The position numbers and the translations under genes are program-made. The notes beneath the pieces are model-generated. The model was not told where the DNA came from. It searched no databases and saw only the letters and a program-made list of their open reading frames with translations. From the NCBI GenBank assembly GCA_016708265.1, contig JADJGA010000004.1, forward strand, positions 434,001 to 498,000: a stretch of 64,000 nucleotides of DNA, given 5' to 3'. This DNA is from Saprospiraceae bacterium (lineage in GTDB: Bacteria; Bacteroidota; Bacteroidia; Chitinophagales; Saprospiraceae). This document shows positions 1 through 11,144 of this stretch, one piece after another. Within the stretch, counting starts at the first letter, position 1; the number at the start of each line of letters is the position of its first letter.

Positions 1-424
1 CTTCGTTTTCAGGATGGATATAAAATGCGGTTATTCTGCCGACACCGGGACTCCATGCTGTTGAAGGGGAATAATAATCAGGACCCAGGTCAGTCCAGAA
101 ATCTGAAGACCTGAGATAAGTCTGTGCAGTATCATTTATTTCTGAATTCATCCTCTTCCACTGTTCAGAATAATAATCATCGGATTTGAGATATCCGTTT
201 TCATCCATCATCCTCAATGCATTGTACTCCCACCTTTTAAACTGGTTATAACCGGAGCCCCTGCCCTTATCTCTGTTTGAAAAATACTTTTCAGCACTTT
301 GCCTGATCTCACTGACAGAATATTTATCAGATTCCATCATCCTCAGGTACTCCTGAGAATTGATATCAAATATAAAAATAAAAAATAGGGCAAGTGTGAA
401 GGAAGCAAATTTTAAGGATTTCAT
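1..424 (-). CDS. Secreted protein, N-terminal part, probably BNR/VPS10-type (cut by window edge)
   Basis: Reads leftward from an ATG at 424 and runs off the window edge, so only about 141 residues are visible. The first 25 residues form a signal peptide (KSLKFASF, then a hydrophobic stretch, ending near NSQ). A charged helical segment follows (YLRMMESDKYSVSEIRQ). Near residue 115 comes WTDLGP, then SPGVGRITAFYIHPEN. The motif PGxGRIxAxxxHP is typical of the first blade of BNR/VPS10-like beta-propellers in secreted Bacteroidota proteins that often carry a T9SS tail. The propeller and any sorting tail lie outside the window, so the family is inferred from this short motif. Confidence 0.6.
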   Translation of the reverse strand, partial: MKSLKFASFTLALFFIFIFDINSQEYLRMMESDKYSVSEIRQSAEKYFSNRDKGRGSGYNQFKRWEYNALRMMDENGYLKSDDYYSEQWKRMNSEINDTAQTYLRSSDFWTDLGPDYYSPSTAWSPGVGRITAFYIHPENE

Positions 425-584
425 ATAAAAATATTTAAGGTCAAAATTACAACAGATATTCCATATTCTTAATTAATAACGTGAAAATTTGACAATATGC
501 TGAACATAATTGAACAATATTTTTAACTTCTGTAAAATTACCATTAACAGACGAATAATAAATTCAAAATCAATAAAAACAAAT

Positions 585-618
585 AAAAAAAGCCACCAAA
601 TGCTTGGTGGCTTTTTTT
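585..618. terminator. Rho-independent terminator after rpoC
   Basis: A perfect 9-bp stem (agccaccaa at 591-599 with ttggtggct at 604-612) with a 4-base loop, flanked by A-run and T-run on either side, so it can work in both directions. It lies 12 bases past the rpoC stop and closes the secE-to-rpoC transcript. Confidence 0.92.
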
Positions 619-623
619 ATATC

Positions 624-3600
624 CTAGAAGTCCAGTTCCGAAGGATCTTCACCGATTTCCACCGGCATGTTTTCATCATCATAATCATCTCCTTTTGGAA
701 CTACGAACAGGTCGCTGTATTTTCTCAATCCCGTACCTGCAGGTATCTTTTTACCTACAATCACATTCTCTTTCAATCCTATCAGGTAGTCCTTTTTAGC
801 TCCGAATGCAGCTTCACTCAATACCTTCGTTGTTTCCTGGAATGATGCTGCAGATATCCAGCTGTATGTATTCAGTGATGATTTTGTTATACCCAGAAGA
901 ACAGGACGGCTTGTAGCCGGAATTGCCTCTCTGAATTTCAACAGCTTTTTATCATTTCTTTTCAGAAGTGAATTTTCTTCCCTCAATTCCCTGTCTGTTA
1001 CTATCTGGCCTACTTTATAAGTATCAGTTCCTCCTATTTCAGTCACCACTTTTTTATCTTGTATCCATTCATTTTTTTCAAAGAATACGCCCTTCTCAAC
1101 TATTTCATCTTCGAGGAAATTAGTATCTCCCGGATCTATTATTTCTATATACTGCATCATCTGCCTTACTATGACTTCGATGTGCTTATCATTGATATCA
1201 ATACCCTGGGATCTGTAAACCTCCTGAACACCATTCAGCAAATACTTCTGAACTTCATACTGCCCTTTGATATTCAATATATCAGTAGGAGTGATAGGTC
1301 CGTCGCACAGCGGAGTACCTGCCCTGATAAAGTCACCATCCTGAACAAGAATGTGTTTTGACAAACCAATCAGGTATTTGCTTTTCTGACCAGTTTTCTC
1401 ATCTACTACTTTTATCTCTCTCTTTCCTCTCTTTATTTTACCGAATGATACAATTCCGTCTATTTCGCTGATTATTGCCGGATTTGAAGGATTTCTAGCT
1501 TCAAAAAGCTCTGTTACCCTTGGTAAACCACCTGTGATATCCTGTATCTGTCCAAGTTTACGCGGGATTTTTGCTATCAGTGAACCAGCTTTTATTTCGT
1601 CACCATTCTCAACTGATATATATGATCTTACAGGAAGGTTGTAGGTTTTTAGTTCCTCTCCCATTGAATTAATTATCCTGATCGTTGGAATTCTCCTTTT
1701 ATCCTTAGGTTCTATAACTACTTTTTCAAAGTGGCCTGTCTGATCATCCCTTTCCTGTCTGAAGGTAACACCTTCTATAATATCTTCATACTCGATAATA
1801 CCGTCAAATTCGCTGACAATTGTCGCATTGAAAGGATCCCATTCACAAAGCATATCACCTTTTTTGACCATTTCCCCTGCTTTCACATACAATACAGAAC
1901 CGTACGGAATATATTTTGTTGTGAATACTTTTTTAGTTTCAGGATCAATGATTTCAAGTTCGCCTGCTCTTGATATAACAATCTGAGTTGATTTGTCATC
2001 ATCTTTTTTGTCTATGATCTTAACATTCTCGAGTTTGATCATTCCGTTGAATTTCGATAAAATTGAAGATTCTGTTTTAGTCACTGAAGCGACCCCTCCA
2101 ACGTGGAATGTCCTAAGCGTTAGCTGCGTTCCCGGCTCCCCGATTGATTGGGCAGCCAGAATTCCAACAACATCACCTACTTCTTATATTCTACCTGAAG
2201 CCAGATTTTTTCCATAACACTTCTTACATACACCATGTTCTGATTCGCAAGTGAGTACTGATCTGATAGTGACAGCCTCTATTCCTTCTTCTTCAATATA
2301 ATTGGCAGTTTCATTAGTTATAAATGCTCCACCTTCCAGAATTAGTGCTCCCGTGACAGGATGGAAAATATCATTCAGACAGAATCTTCCATCTATACGT
2401 TTAGCCAACGGCTCAATCAGGTTATCATTTTCAAAAAGAGATTCAACTTTAATACCTCTGAGAGTATTGCAATCATTTTCTCTAATAATAACATCCTGAG
2501 AAACATCAACCAGCCTTCTTGTGAGATAACCGGCATCTGCTGTTTTCAAAGCTGTATCTGCAAGACCCTTACGGGCACCGTGGTAGAAATAAAATATTCC
2601 AGAACCGATAATCCATCAATAAAGTTTGCAAGGATTGGATTCTCAATTATCGTTCCTTCTGTATCTCCGGATTTACTTGGTTTTGCCATAAGTCCCCTTA
2701 ATCCTGCCAACTGTTTGATCTGTTGTTTTGAACCCCTCGCACCTGAATCCAGCATCATAAACACAGAATTAAATCCCGCTTTATGTTGCGATAGTTCTTT
2801 CAGAAGATTTTGAGTAATACTATGGTCAGCATATATCCATTTGTCAATAATCTGGTTATATCTCTCATTATTGGTTATCAATCCCTCATTGTAGTTTGCC
2901 CAAACTTCATCCACTTCTTCCTGTGCCTGTATCAGCATTTGTTCTTTTACGGATGGTGTAATAAGGTCACCTATATTGAACGATAGTCCACCTTTATATG
3001 CCCAGTAAAATCCTAAATCCTTAATATCATCAAGGAATTGAGCTGCAATTGCCATACCCTTCATATTTATGATATCGGCTATTACACCTTTGAGGTTCTT
3101 TTTTGTAAGAAGTAAATTTACAAAAGGAACTCCTGCCGGAACTTTCTCATTGAAGATTATCCTTCCTAATGTGGTTTCCACTATTGTCGATGATAATTTT
3201 CCGAGTTCATCCAAAACAGAGACCCTTACCTTTACGATTGCATGCAGGTCAACTTGTCCTTCATTGAATGCGATCAGAGCTTCTTCACTGCTGTAAAATT
3301 TCAGTCCTTCTCCTTTTATCTTTTCTTCAGCATCTGATTTTCTTTCTTTAGTCAGATAGTACAAGCCAAGTACCATGTCCTGCGAAGGCAAAGTAACAGG
3401 TGTACCATTCTGAGGATTTAACATATTATTAGTTGCGAGCATCAGTACCTGTGCTTCAAGAATTGACGCCTGACTCAGCGGTATATGAACTGCCATCTGG
3501 TCTCCGTCAAAGTCAGCGTTGAAAGCACCGCAAACAAGAGGGTGAAGTCTGATTGCTTTACCTTCAACAAGTACAGGTTGAAAAGCCTGAATTGACAGTC

Positions 3601-4935
3601 TGTGCAGCGTTGGTGCCCTGTTAAGTAATACAGGATGTCCTGTCAAAATATTTTCAAGAATTTCCCATATCACCGGCTCGCGTCTGTCAACAAGTTTTTT
3701 TGCTGATTTTACTGTTTTAACTATTCCTCTTTCTATCAGCTTTCTTATAATAAAAGGCTTAAATAACTCCGATGCCATTCCTTTAGGCAATCCGCACTGA
3801 TGTAGTTTCAATTCTGGTCCTACAACAATAACAGACCTTCCTGAGTAGTCAACCCTTTTACCAAGCAGATTTTGTCTGAACCTACCCTGTTTTCCCTTCA
3901 GTACTCCACTCAAAGATTTTAGAACTCTTCCACCCTGAGATTTAACAGCACTTGCTTTTCTTGAATTATCGAATAATGAGTCAACAGCTTCCTGAAGCAT
4001 CCGTTTTTCATTTCTGAGAATTACTTCAGGAGCTTTAATTTCCAGTAATCTTTTAACCTGTTATTTCTGATGATTACCCTTCGGTAGAGATCATTCAGGT
4101 CAGAAGATGCAAATCTTCCACCATCCAGAGGTACCAATGGCCTCAATTCAGGTGGTATAACGGGAAGATACTGTATTATTGTCCATTCAGGTCTGTTTTC
4201 CTCATGTAACTTTCCTTCTCTGAAAATCTCTACGATTTTGAGTCTTTTAAGTGCCTCAGATTTTCTTTGCTGAGAAGATTCGGTGGCTGCCCTGTTCCTG
4301 AGATCAAAAGATAATTCATCAAGATCAAGCTTTACCAGCAATTCATATATTGCTTCCGCCCCCATTTTTGCAACAAACTTTTGCGGATCATCATCCGGCA
4401 ATAGCTGGTTATCTTCAGGGAGGCTATCAATAATTTCATAATACTCTTCCTCGGTGAGTACAGCATGATTTGGAATACTGTTCTCTTTGATTCCTGATCT
4501 GATAACAATATATTTTTCATAATAAATTATTGCTTCCAGATTCTTTGTGGACATTCCCAATAAATATCCTATTTTATTTGGTAATGATCTCAGGTACCAT
4601 ATATGTACAACGGGAACAACCAGTTTGATATGCCCCATTCTTTCTCTTCTCACTTTCTTTTCAGTGACCTCTACTCCGCATCTGTCACATACTATTCCTT
4701 TATATCTTATCCTTTTGTATTTTCCGCAATAGCATTCATAATCCTTAACAGGTCCGAAGATCCTTTCACAAAAGAGACCGTCTCTTTCGGGTTTATACGA
4801 TCTGTAATTGATCGTTTCGGGTTTCAGAACTTCACCATATGATCTTTCAAGAATTTCATCAGGAGAAGCTAATTTTATCGTAATCGAATCAAAATCATTG
4901 TTTTGTTGCTGATCTAATTTTTTGTTTTTTATCAT
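624..4935 (-). CDS. rpoC: DNA-directed RNA polymerase subunit beta' (reading frame broken in this sequence)
   Basis: Catalytic largest subunit of RNA polymerase, about 1,435 codons, normal for Bacteroidota. In order: N-terminal zinc site (CYCGKYK..CDRCG), the Mg-binding NADFDGDQMAVH, the MAKPS region, the second zinc site (CESEHGVCKKCYG), and the QSIGEPGTQLT / RTFHVGG trigger-loop region. ATG at 4935 (MIKNKK) is chosen over a TTG at 4965 because it lies just after the rpoB stop (4962-4964). Three lesions: a base missing from the T-run at 4061-4064 (restores RLKRLLEIKAPEV), a base missing at about 2582 (restores STHGARKGLAD), and an in-frame TAA at 2184-2186 inside GRI-stop-EVGDVVG. Homology is continuous across all three, so the gene is probably intact in the cell. 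Confidence 0.95.
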
Positions 4936-4961
4936 CTTAAAGGATTCAATTTTAAATAAAA

Positions 4962-7900
4962 TCAATTAAATATAAGATCCAGTGCCAGTCCTTTCAATTC
5001 ATGAACAAGTACATTGAATGATTCAGGAATATTAGGTTTCGGAATAGGATCTCCTTTCACTATAGCTTCATAAGCTTTTGCTCTTCCTTTGATATCATCG
5101 GATTTAATTGTCAGCATCTCGCGCAATATATTGGATGCACCAAAAGCTTCAAGAGCCCAAACCTCCATTTCACCAAACCTCTGTCCTCCGAACTGAGCTT
5201 TTCCACCGAGAGGTTGCTGTGTGATCAATGAATAAGGACCTATAGACCTGGCATGCATTTTATCCTCTACCATGTGGTTCAGTTTGATCATGTAGATCAC
5301 TCCAACAGTTGCTTTCTGATGGAATTTATCACCGGTTTCCCCATCATACAAATATGTCTGCCCTAACGATGGAAGGTTCGCCTGTGAAATATACTCTTCA
5401 ATTTCATCCAGCTTCGCACCGTCAAAGATCGGAGTAGAAAACTTCAGATCAAGTTCTTTTCCTGCCCATCCAAGTACAGTTTCGAATATCTGTCCAATGT
5501 TCATACGTGAAGGTACTCCAAGAGGGTTAAGTACTATATCAACCGGAGTCCCATCTTCAAGGAATGGCATATCTTCCGGTCTGACTATTTTTGCAACAAT
5601 ACCCTTGTTTCCGTGACGACCTGCCAATTTATCACCTACCTGCATTTTTCTCTTTTTGACCAGATAAACTTTTGCAAGTTTCAGTACTCCGGCTGGCAGC
5701 TCATCTCCAATATTGATATTGAAAACTTCTCTTTTATACTGACCAAGTATCTCACTGGCACGCAGAGAATAATTATGCAGTAGTTTTGCAACAAGCTTAT
5801 TCAAGTCCTGATCGTCTGTCCAGTTATTGTATTCGATAACACTGAAATCAATTTCTTTAAATAAAGCTCTGGTAAATTTGGTCCCCTGTGGTAGTAATTC
5901 CTGACTAAAAACATTTTTTACTCCGACTGAAATTTTTGATTCCAACAGGATCATCAACTTGTCAATCAATAATGTTTTCAACTCGTTCATCTCAATTGAA
6001 TGCTTTGATTCGAGTTTATCCAATTGATTTTTTCACGAACTTTCTGGAATTTATCCTTTTTGGCTCTTGCAAATAGTTGTTTTGCAATAACTATACCTTC
6101 AGTTGAAGGAGATGCTTTCAATGATGCATCTTTTACATCACCGGCTTTGTCACCGAAAATTGCTCTAAGCAGCTTTTCTTCAGGAGTTGGATCAGATTCA
6201 CCTTTAGGTGTTATTTTTCCTATTATTATATCACCACCGCTAACCCAGGCACCAATCCTGATGACCCCATTCTCGTCGAGATCTTTTGTAGCTTCTTCTC
6301 CAACATTAGGAATATCATTAGTCAGCTCTTCTTCTCCAAGTTTTGTATCACGTACTTCAAGTTCATAACTTTCTATATGAATGGAAGAGAATACATCTTC
6401 GCTAACAACTCTTTCCGAAAGAACTATGGCATCTTCAAAGTTATAACCTTTCCAGGGCATGAAAGCTACCATAAGATTCTGACCTAAGGCAAGTTCACCC
6501 TTTTCTGTGGCATAACCATCGCAGATCAACTGACCTTTGTTTATTCTCTGGTCTTTTATTACTAATGGTTTAAGATTTATACAGGTTCCCTGGTTTGTAC
6601 TCATAAATTTAGTGAGTGCATAAGTTTTAACATTACTGTCAATAGCAACTTTTTCTTCATCCTCAGTTCTGTCGTACCTGATTATAATTTTTCTGAGTCA
6701 ACATATTCAACGATTCCATCAGTTTCTGCATTTATCAGCAGTTTTGAATCCTGAGCTACAATTTTTTCAATACCGGTTCCAACAATGGGTGAAGATGGTT
6801 TTATCAGCGGAATAGCCTGACGCTGCATATTAGAACCCATAAGTGCCCTGTTGGCATCATCATTTTCCAAAAATGGAATCAGTGAAGCTGAAACCCCTGT
6901 GATTTGATTAGGGGCAACATCGATATATTCTATTTCTTCTGATGTAAGGACAGGGAAATCTCCGTGAAGCCTTGCAGCAACTTTTTCACTTCTGATGATT
7001 CCAAGATCATCAATCAATGTATTAGCCTGCGCAATTTTTACCTGATCTTCATCAGCAGATGTCAGGTAATCCGGTTCCTGGTTCATCTGAATTTTTCCAT
7101 TTTTAACTCTCCTGTAAGGGGTTTCAAGAAATCCCAGTTGATTTACTTTTGCATGAATGGCCAATGTAGATATAAGACCAATATTTGGTCCTTCAGGAGT
7201 TTCGATCGTACATAACCTGCCGTAGTGTGAATGGTGAACGTCCCTTACTTCAAAACCCGCTCTTTCACGTGAAAGACCTCCCGGACCCAATGCGGAGATA
7301 CGTCTCTTGTGAGTGATCTCAGCCAGAGGATTTGTCTGGTCCATAAACTGTGATAACTGGCTGGTACCAAAAAATGAGCTGATAACTGAGGATAATGTCC
7401 GTGCATTGATCAGGTCTACTGGTGTGAATACTTCATTATCACGAACATTCATCCTTTCCCTGATAGTCCTTGCCAGTCTGGCAAGACTGACACTGAACTG
7501 AGCAAAAGCTGTTCTCCCACAGTCCTGATTCTCCTGTTGCTCAAATGATCGATATCATCCAACTCAGCCTGACTATTAATAATTCTGATCAGATAAACTA
7601 TAATAGCAATAAAGTCATCTTTTGTCAGAACTTTAACATCTTCCGGAATATTTATTCCTAATTTTCTGTTTATTTTAAATCTTCCTACATCTCCAAGGTC
7701 ATATCTGCTTTCTGAGAAAAACATTTTATCTATAATACCTCTTGCAGTCTCTTCATCCGGTGGTTCTGTTCCCCGCAATTGTCTGTAAATATACGCAACA
7801 GCTTCCAGTTCAGAATTTGTAGGGTCTTTTTGCAGAGTATTATAGATAACAGAATAATCGACATCCAGATCTTCTTTCTGTACAATCAGTTTCTCAACAT

Positions 7901-8781
7901 CAGCGTTAAGTATCAATTTCAGGTTTTCCTCATCAAGAATGATATTTCTCTCAAGGATTACTTCATTTCTTTCAATTGAAATGAGTTCTCCAGTATCTTC
8001 ATCTACAAAATCTTCTATCCATTTTCTGAGAACCCGGGCAGCCAGTTTTTTTCCAATGGCCTTATTTAAATTTTGTTCAGTTACAACAATCTCTTCGACA
8101 AGTTCAAAAATATCTAGTATTTCCTTATCTGAATCAAAACCCAGAGCCCGTAAAAGGGTTGTAACAGGTAATTTTTTCTTTCTGTCAATATAGGCATACA
8201 TTACCATATTGATATCAGTCGCAAATTCCATCCATGCACCTCTGAAAGGAATAACTCTTGCAGAGAATATTTTCATTCCGTTTTGGATGATATGTTTGAC
8301 TGAAAAATACACCAGGAGAACGATGTAACTGAGAAACAACAACTCTCTCTGCACCATTTATAATAAATGAGCCTTTAGGAGTCATGTATGGAACATTGCC
8401 TAAAAATACTTCCTGCTGGATGGTCTCAAAATCGATGTGTTCTTCATCATTGCAGGAAAGACGCAATTTTGCTCTGAGAGGGACACTGTAAGTCAAACCT
8501 CTCTGCATACACTCAGTAATACTATACCTTGGTGGGTCAATCTGGTAATCGAGGAATTCTAAAAGAAAAATGCTTCTTGCATCTGCAATTGGGAAATGCT
8601 CCTCAAAAACTTTATACAGACCTTCTTTATAACGATTTTCGGGTGTGGTATCTATTTGAAAAAAATCCTTGAATGAATCTAACTGAATAGACAACAAATC
8701 AGGATATTTAATTGGCATTTTAATTTTACCAAAATTTACTCTTTCTTTAGTGGAAGAAATCATAGAATTATTTAAATTCAT
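4962..8781 (-). CDS. rpoB: DNA-directed RNA polymerase subunit beta (reading frame broken in this sequence)
   Basis: Second-largest RNA polymerase subunit, about 1,270 codons. Visible in order: INGAERVVVSQLHRSPGVFF; the rifampicin-pocket region (SQLSQFMDQTNPL, THKRRISALGPGGL), with wild-type residues at the classical resistance positions; GRHGNKGIVAKI; and QPLGGKAQFGGQRFGEMEVWALEA near the C-terminus. ATG 8781 (MNLNNSM) is preferred; GTG 8811 and ATG 8763 are alternatives. Four single-base frame breaks: an extra base in the T-run 8281-8284, and missing bases at about 7504-7507, 6688-6692 and 6024-6025. Correcting each joins neighbouring segments into the expected sequence (TYHPNGMKIFSARVIPFRG; GEQLxAQFSVSLARLARTI; EYVDSEKIIIRYDRTE). 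The TGA stop is followed 26 bases later by rpoC. Confidence 0.95.
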
Positions 8782-8842
8782 TAATAAAGGATTTTCAAAA
8801 ATGTAACTCACTATAAAAATGAATAGTGATAAAAATCAAATA

Positions 8843-8886
8843 AAAACTTAGTTAGTCATATACATTTATAAGACTAACTAAGTTTT
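8843..8886 (-). promoter_or_regulatory. Long hairpin between rplL and rpoB, possible attenuator
   Basis: A perfect 15-bp inverted repeat (8843-8857 with 8872-8886) around a 14-base AT loop. In the minus direction it is followed by a T-rich stretch (TTTTTATTTG). It lies about 50 bases after the rplL stop and 60 bases before the chosen rpoB start. A partial terminator between rplL and rpoB is known in E. coli, where it sets the ratio of ribosomal protein to polymerase; the same role here is inference. Confidence 0.7.
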
Positions 8887-8938
8887 CCAAAAATATATTA
8901 AAAATTATAGATCAACATCAGGATTTTCCTAATGAAAA

Positions 8939-9319
8939 CTATTTCAATACTATAGTTGCACCAGTTTCTTCCAATGCTGCTTTAAGAGATTCTGCTTCTT
9001 CTTTAGTAGCACCTTCTTTTAAAACTGCAGGAGCACCATCAACTAAATCTTTTGCTTCTTTCAAGCCAGTATTCAATAAGGTTTTAACTTCTTTAACAAC
9101 TTTTAATTTGTTAGCTCCTGCTGATTCCAGAACCACAGTAAATTCTGTTTGTTCCTCAACAGCAGCAGCACCTGCATCACCAGCAGGAGCAGCAGCTACT
9201 GCAACTGCAGCAGCAGCAGGTTCAATACCATATTCTTTTTTTAATATATCAGCCAATTCTTGAACATCTTTTACTGTCAAGTTTACTAATTGTTCTGCTA
9301 ACGCTTTTAAATCCGCCAT
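8939..9319 (-). CDS. rplL: 50S ribosomal protein L7/L12
   Basis: Stalk protein of the large ribosomal subunit that recruits translation GTPases. It has 126 residues, the usual length. The N-terminal dimerisation helix (MADLKALAEQLVNLTVKDV) is followed by an Ala/Gly-rich hinge (AAVAVAAAPAGDAGAAA) at about residues 37-55 and the conserved C-terminal domain (TEFTVVL, KLKVVKEVK, GLKEAKDLVDGAP). It lies 65 bases after rplJ. The gap to rpoB holds a strong hairpin. Confidence 0.98.
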   Translation of the reverse strand: MADLKALAEQLVNLTVKDVQELADILKKEYGIEPAAAAVAVAAAPAGDAGAAAVEEQTEFTVVLESAGANKLKVVKEVKTLLNTGLKEAKDLVDGAPAVLKEGATKEEAESLKAALEETGATIVLK

Positions 9320-9384
9320 TTGTTTTGTTTTTTTAAGTTTTAATAAAATTAATATATGCGTGAAACTTGGAAGCCAAATTTTAA

Positions 9385-9909
9385 TTAAGCTCTTTCTTCG
9401 AGAGCTTTTAATAATCCCATAATTGTATTTCCACCTGACTGAACAGATCCGATAACACGTTTAATAGGACTTTGTAACAGAGCGATAACATCTCCTATCA
9501 ATTCTTCTTTAGATTTGATATTCTTCAGAGCTTCTAATTTATCGTCTCCATAATAAACTGCGGTATCAACATATGCAGCTTTTAACAAAGGTCGCTCAAA
9601 TTCCTTTCTGAATTCGAGAATTATTTTTGCAGGTAAATTGCCATTTTCAGCAAACATAATTGCTGTTGGTCCTTTTAATGCATCATACAGATGTTCAAAT
9701 CCTTTCTCAACCGGGCTTGCACCCATAGCAAGTTTAGCAAGTTTATTCTTTACAACTTTAAACTCAACTCCTTTATCAAAACAGATTCTGCGAAATTTAT
9801 TGACCTGTTCAACTGTCAATGTTGATGAATCGGTAAGATAAAGGACAGATGCTGAAGAAAATTTTTCTGTAAGTGCAGATATATTTTGTGTTTTTTCAAC
9901 TTTATTCAT
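9385..9909 (-). CDS. rplJ: 50S ribosomal protein L10
   Basis: Stalk base protein that holds L7/L12 dimers on 23S rRNA. It has 174 residues, with the family features FRRICFDKGVEFKVVKNKLAKLA and GPTAIMFAENGNLPAK, and a C-terminal helix that would bind L7/L12. It starts 26 bases after rplA, leaving no room for the long L10-binding leader known in Enterobacteria, so autoregulation, if present, must use another site. Confidence 0.98.
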   Translation of the reverse strand: MNKVEKTQNISALTEKFSSASVLYLTDSSTLTVEQVNKFRRICFDKGVEFKVVKNKLAKLAMGASPVEKGFEHLYDALKGPTAIMFAENGNLPAKIILEFRKEFERPLLKAAYVDTAVYYGDDKLEALKNIKSKEELIGDVIALLQSPIKRVIGSVQSGGNTIMGLLKALEERA

Positions 9910-9935
9910 TATAATTCAATTTTCAAGTAGATTAA

Positions 9936-10625
9936 TTAAAATGATTTGATGTCAATCTTAATGCCTGGTCCCATAGTCGGAGCTACTGATATTGTTCTCA
10001 TATAAGCTCCTTTAACAGTACTTGGTTTCATCTTGACAATGGTTTTTATCAGTTCTTCTGCATTCTCGGTAAGTTTCTCTGCTGAAAACGATAATCTTCC
10101 TATTGATGTGTGTATGATTCCATATTTGTCAACCCTGAAAGCTACCTTTCCTTTTTTTACTTCCTCAACAGCTTTACCAACTTCTATTGTAACAGTTCCG
10201 CTTTTAGGGTTAGGCATCAATGAACGAGGTCCAAGTATTCTACCCAATTTTCCTACTGCGGCCATTGTTTGAGGCATAGCTATAACAACATCAAAATCAA
10301 GCCATCCGCCCTGAATTTTTTGAACATAATCGTCAAGGCCGGCATAATCAGCACCGGCATCTATTGCTTCCTGTTCTTTGTCAGGAGTACATAATACTAA
10401 AACTTTCTTTGATTTCCCTGTTCCGTTAGGTAAGGTCACAGTACCTCTAATAGCCTGATCAGCTTTACGTGGATCAACTCCCAATTTTACATGTAAGTCA
10501 ACAGAAGAATCAAAAGAAGTAATACTAACGTTTTTTACCAAAGCCATTGCATCATTGATCTGATAAAATTTTACAGCATCAACTTTTGCTATGGCAGCTT
10601 TCATCTTTTTACTTAGTTTTGCCAT
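9936..10625 (-). CDS. rplA: 50S ribosomal protein L1
   Basis: Builds the L1 stalk that guides deacylated tRNA from the E site, and in many bacteria represses its own operon. It has 229 residues. Family motifs seen: VDLHVKLGVDPRKADQAIRG near the start, RILGPRSLMPNPKSGT in the middle and KPSTVKGAYMRTISVAPTMGPG at the end. It lies between rplK (57-base gap) and rplJ (26-base gap). Confidence 0.98.
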   Translation of the reverse strand: MAKLSKKMKAAIAKVDAVKFYQINDAMALVKNVSITSFDSSVDLHVKLGVDPRKADQAIRGTVTLPNGTGKSKKVLVLCTPDKEQEAIDAGADYAGLDDYVQKIQGGWLDFDVVIAMPQTMAAVGKLGRILGPRSLMPNPKSGTVTIEVGKAVEEVKKGKVAFRVDKYGIIHTSIGRLSFSAEKLTENAEELIKTIVKMKPSTVKGAYMRTISVAPTMGPGIKIDIKSF

Positions 10626-10682
10626 ATTAAAATATTTATAGGTTAAGCGCTTATAAAAAGCTCCCTATGTTATAAAAAAAAA

Positions 10683-11123
10683 TTAATTCCAGGGTGGTGT
10701 ACCTTCTACAACAATTCCCATACTTCGGGCAGTACCTGCCATCATTCTCATAGCTGATTCCACATTAAATGCATTTAGATCCTGCATTTTATCTTCAGCA
10801 ATTGTTCTGATCTGATCCCAGCTAACAGTTGCCATTTTCTTTCTGTTAGGTTCAGCAGATCCTTTTTGAATTTTTGTAGCTTCCATCAACTGCACAGCTG
10901 CAGGAGATGTTTTTACAACAAAATTGAAAGATTTGTCTTTATATACAGTGATCAAAACCGGTACTACCTGACCCATTTTGTCCTGAGTGGAAGCGTTGAA
11001 TCTCTTGCAAAATTCCATAATATTAACTCCTTTCGAACCTAAAGCAGGTCCAACAGGAGGAGCTGGATTAGCCTGACCACCTTTAACTTGCAATTTTATA
11101 AATGTTTCTATTTCCTTTGCCAT
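10683..11123 (-). CDS. rplK: 50S ribosomal protein L11
   Basis: Part of the GTPase-associated centre, binding 23S rRNA together with L10. It has 146 residues. The N-terminal domain carries QANPAPPVGPALGSKGVNIMEFCKRFN and the C-terminal RNA-binding domain carries TVSWDQIRTIAEDK and the end motif RMMAGTARSMGI. It begins 21 bases after nusG, so the two are very likely co-transcribed. Confidence 0.98.
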   Translation of the reverse strand: MAKEIETFIKLQVKGGQANPAPPVGPALGSKGVNIMEFCKRFNASTQDKMGQVVPVLITVYKDKSFNFVVKTSPAAVQLMEATKIQKGSAEPNRKKMATVSWDQIRTIAEDKMQDLNAFNVESAMRMMAGTARSMGIVVEGTPPWN

Positions 11124-11144
11124 TTCTTAAATTTTAAAATTGAA

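Noticed and set aside
2184..2186. Possible reassignment of TAA to a sense codon
   Set aside because: Many intact genes here end cleanly at TAA (for example rplJ and tuf), so TAA is a normal stop; the internal TAAs at 2184 and 60262 are better explained as point errors or mutations.
6024..6368. Plus-strand frame of 114 residues across the rpoB 6024 frameshift
   Set aside because: It lies opposite rpoB, whose conserved protein sequence explains the region; no start context or family match.
624..8781. Programmed frameshifting or naturally split RNA polymerase subunits
   Set aside because: Both directions of shift occur at ordinary short runs, without shared slippery sites or downstream structures, and several lie inside conserved domains.
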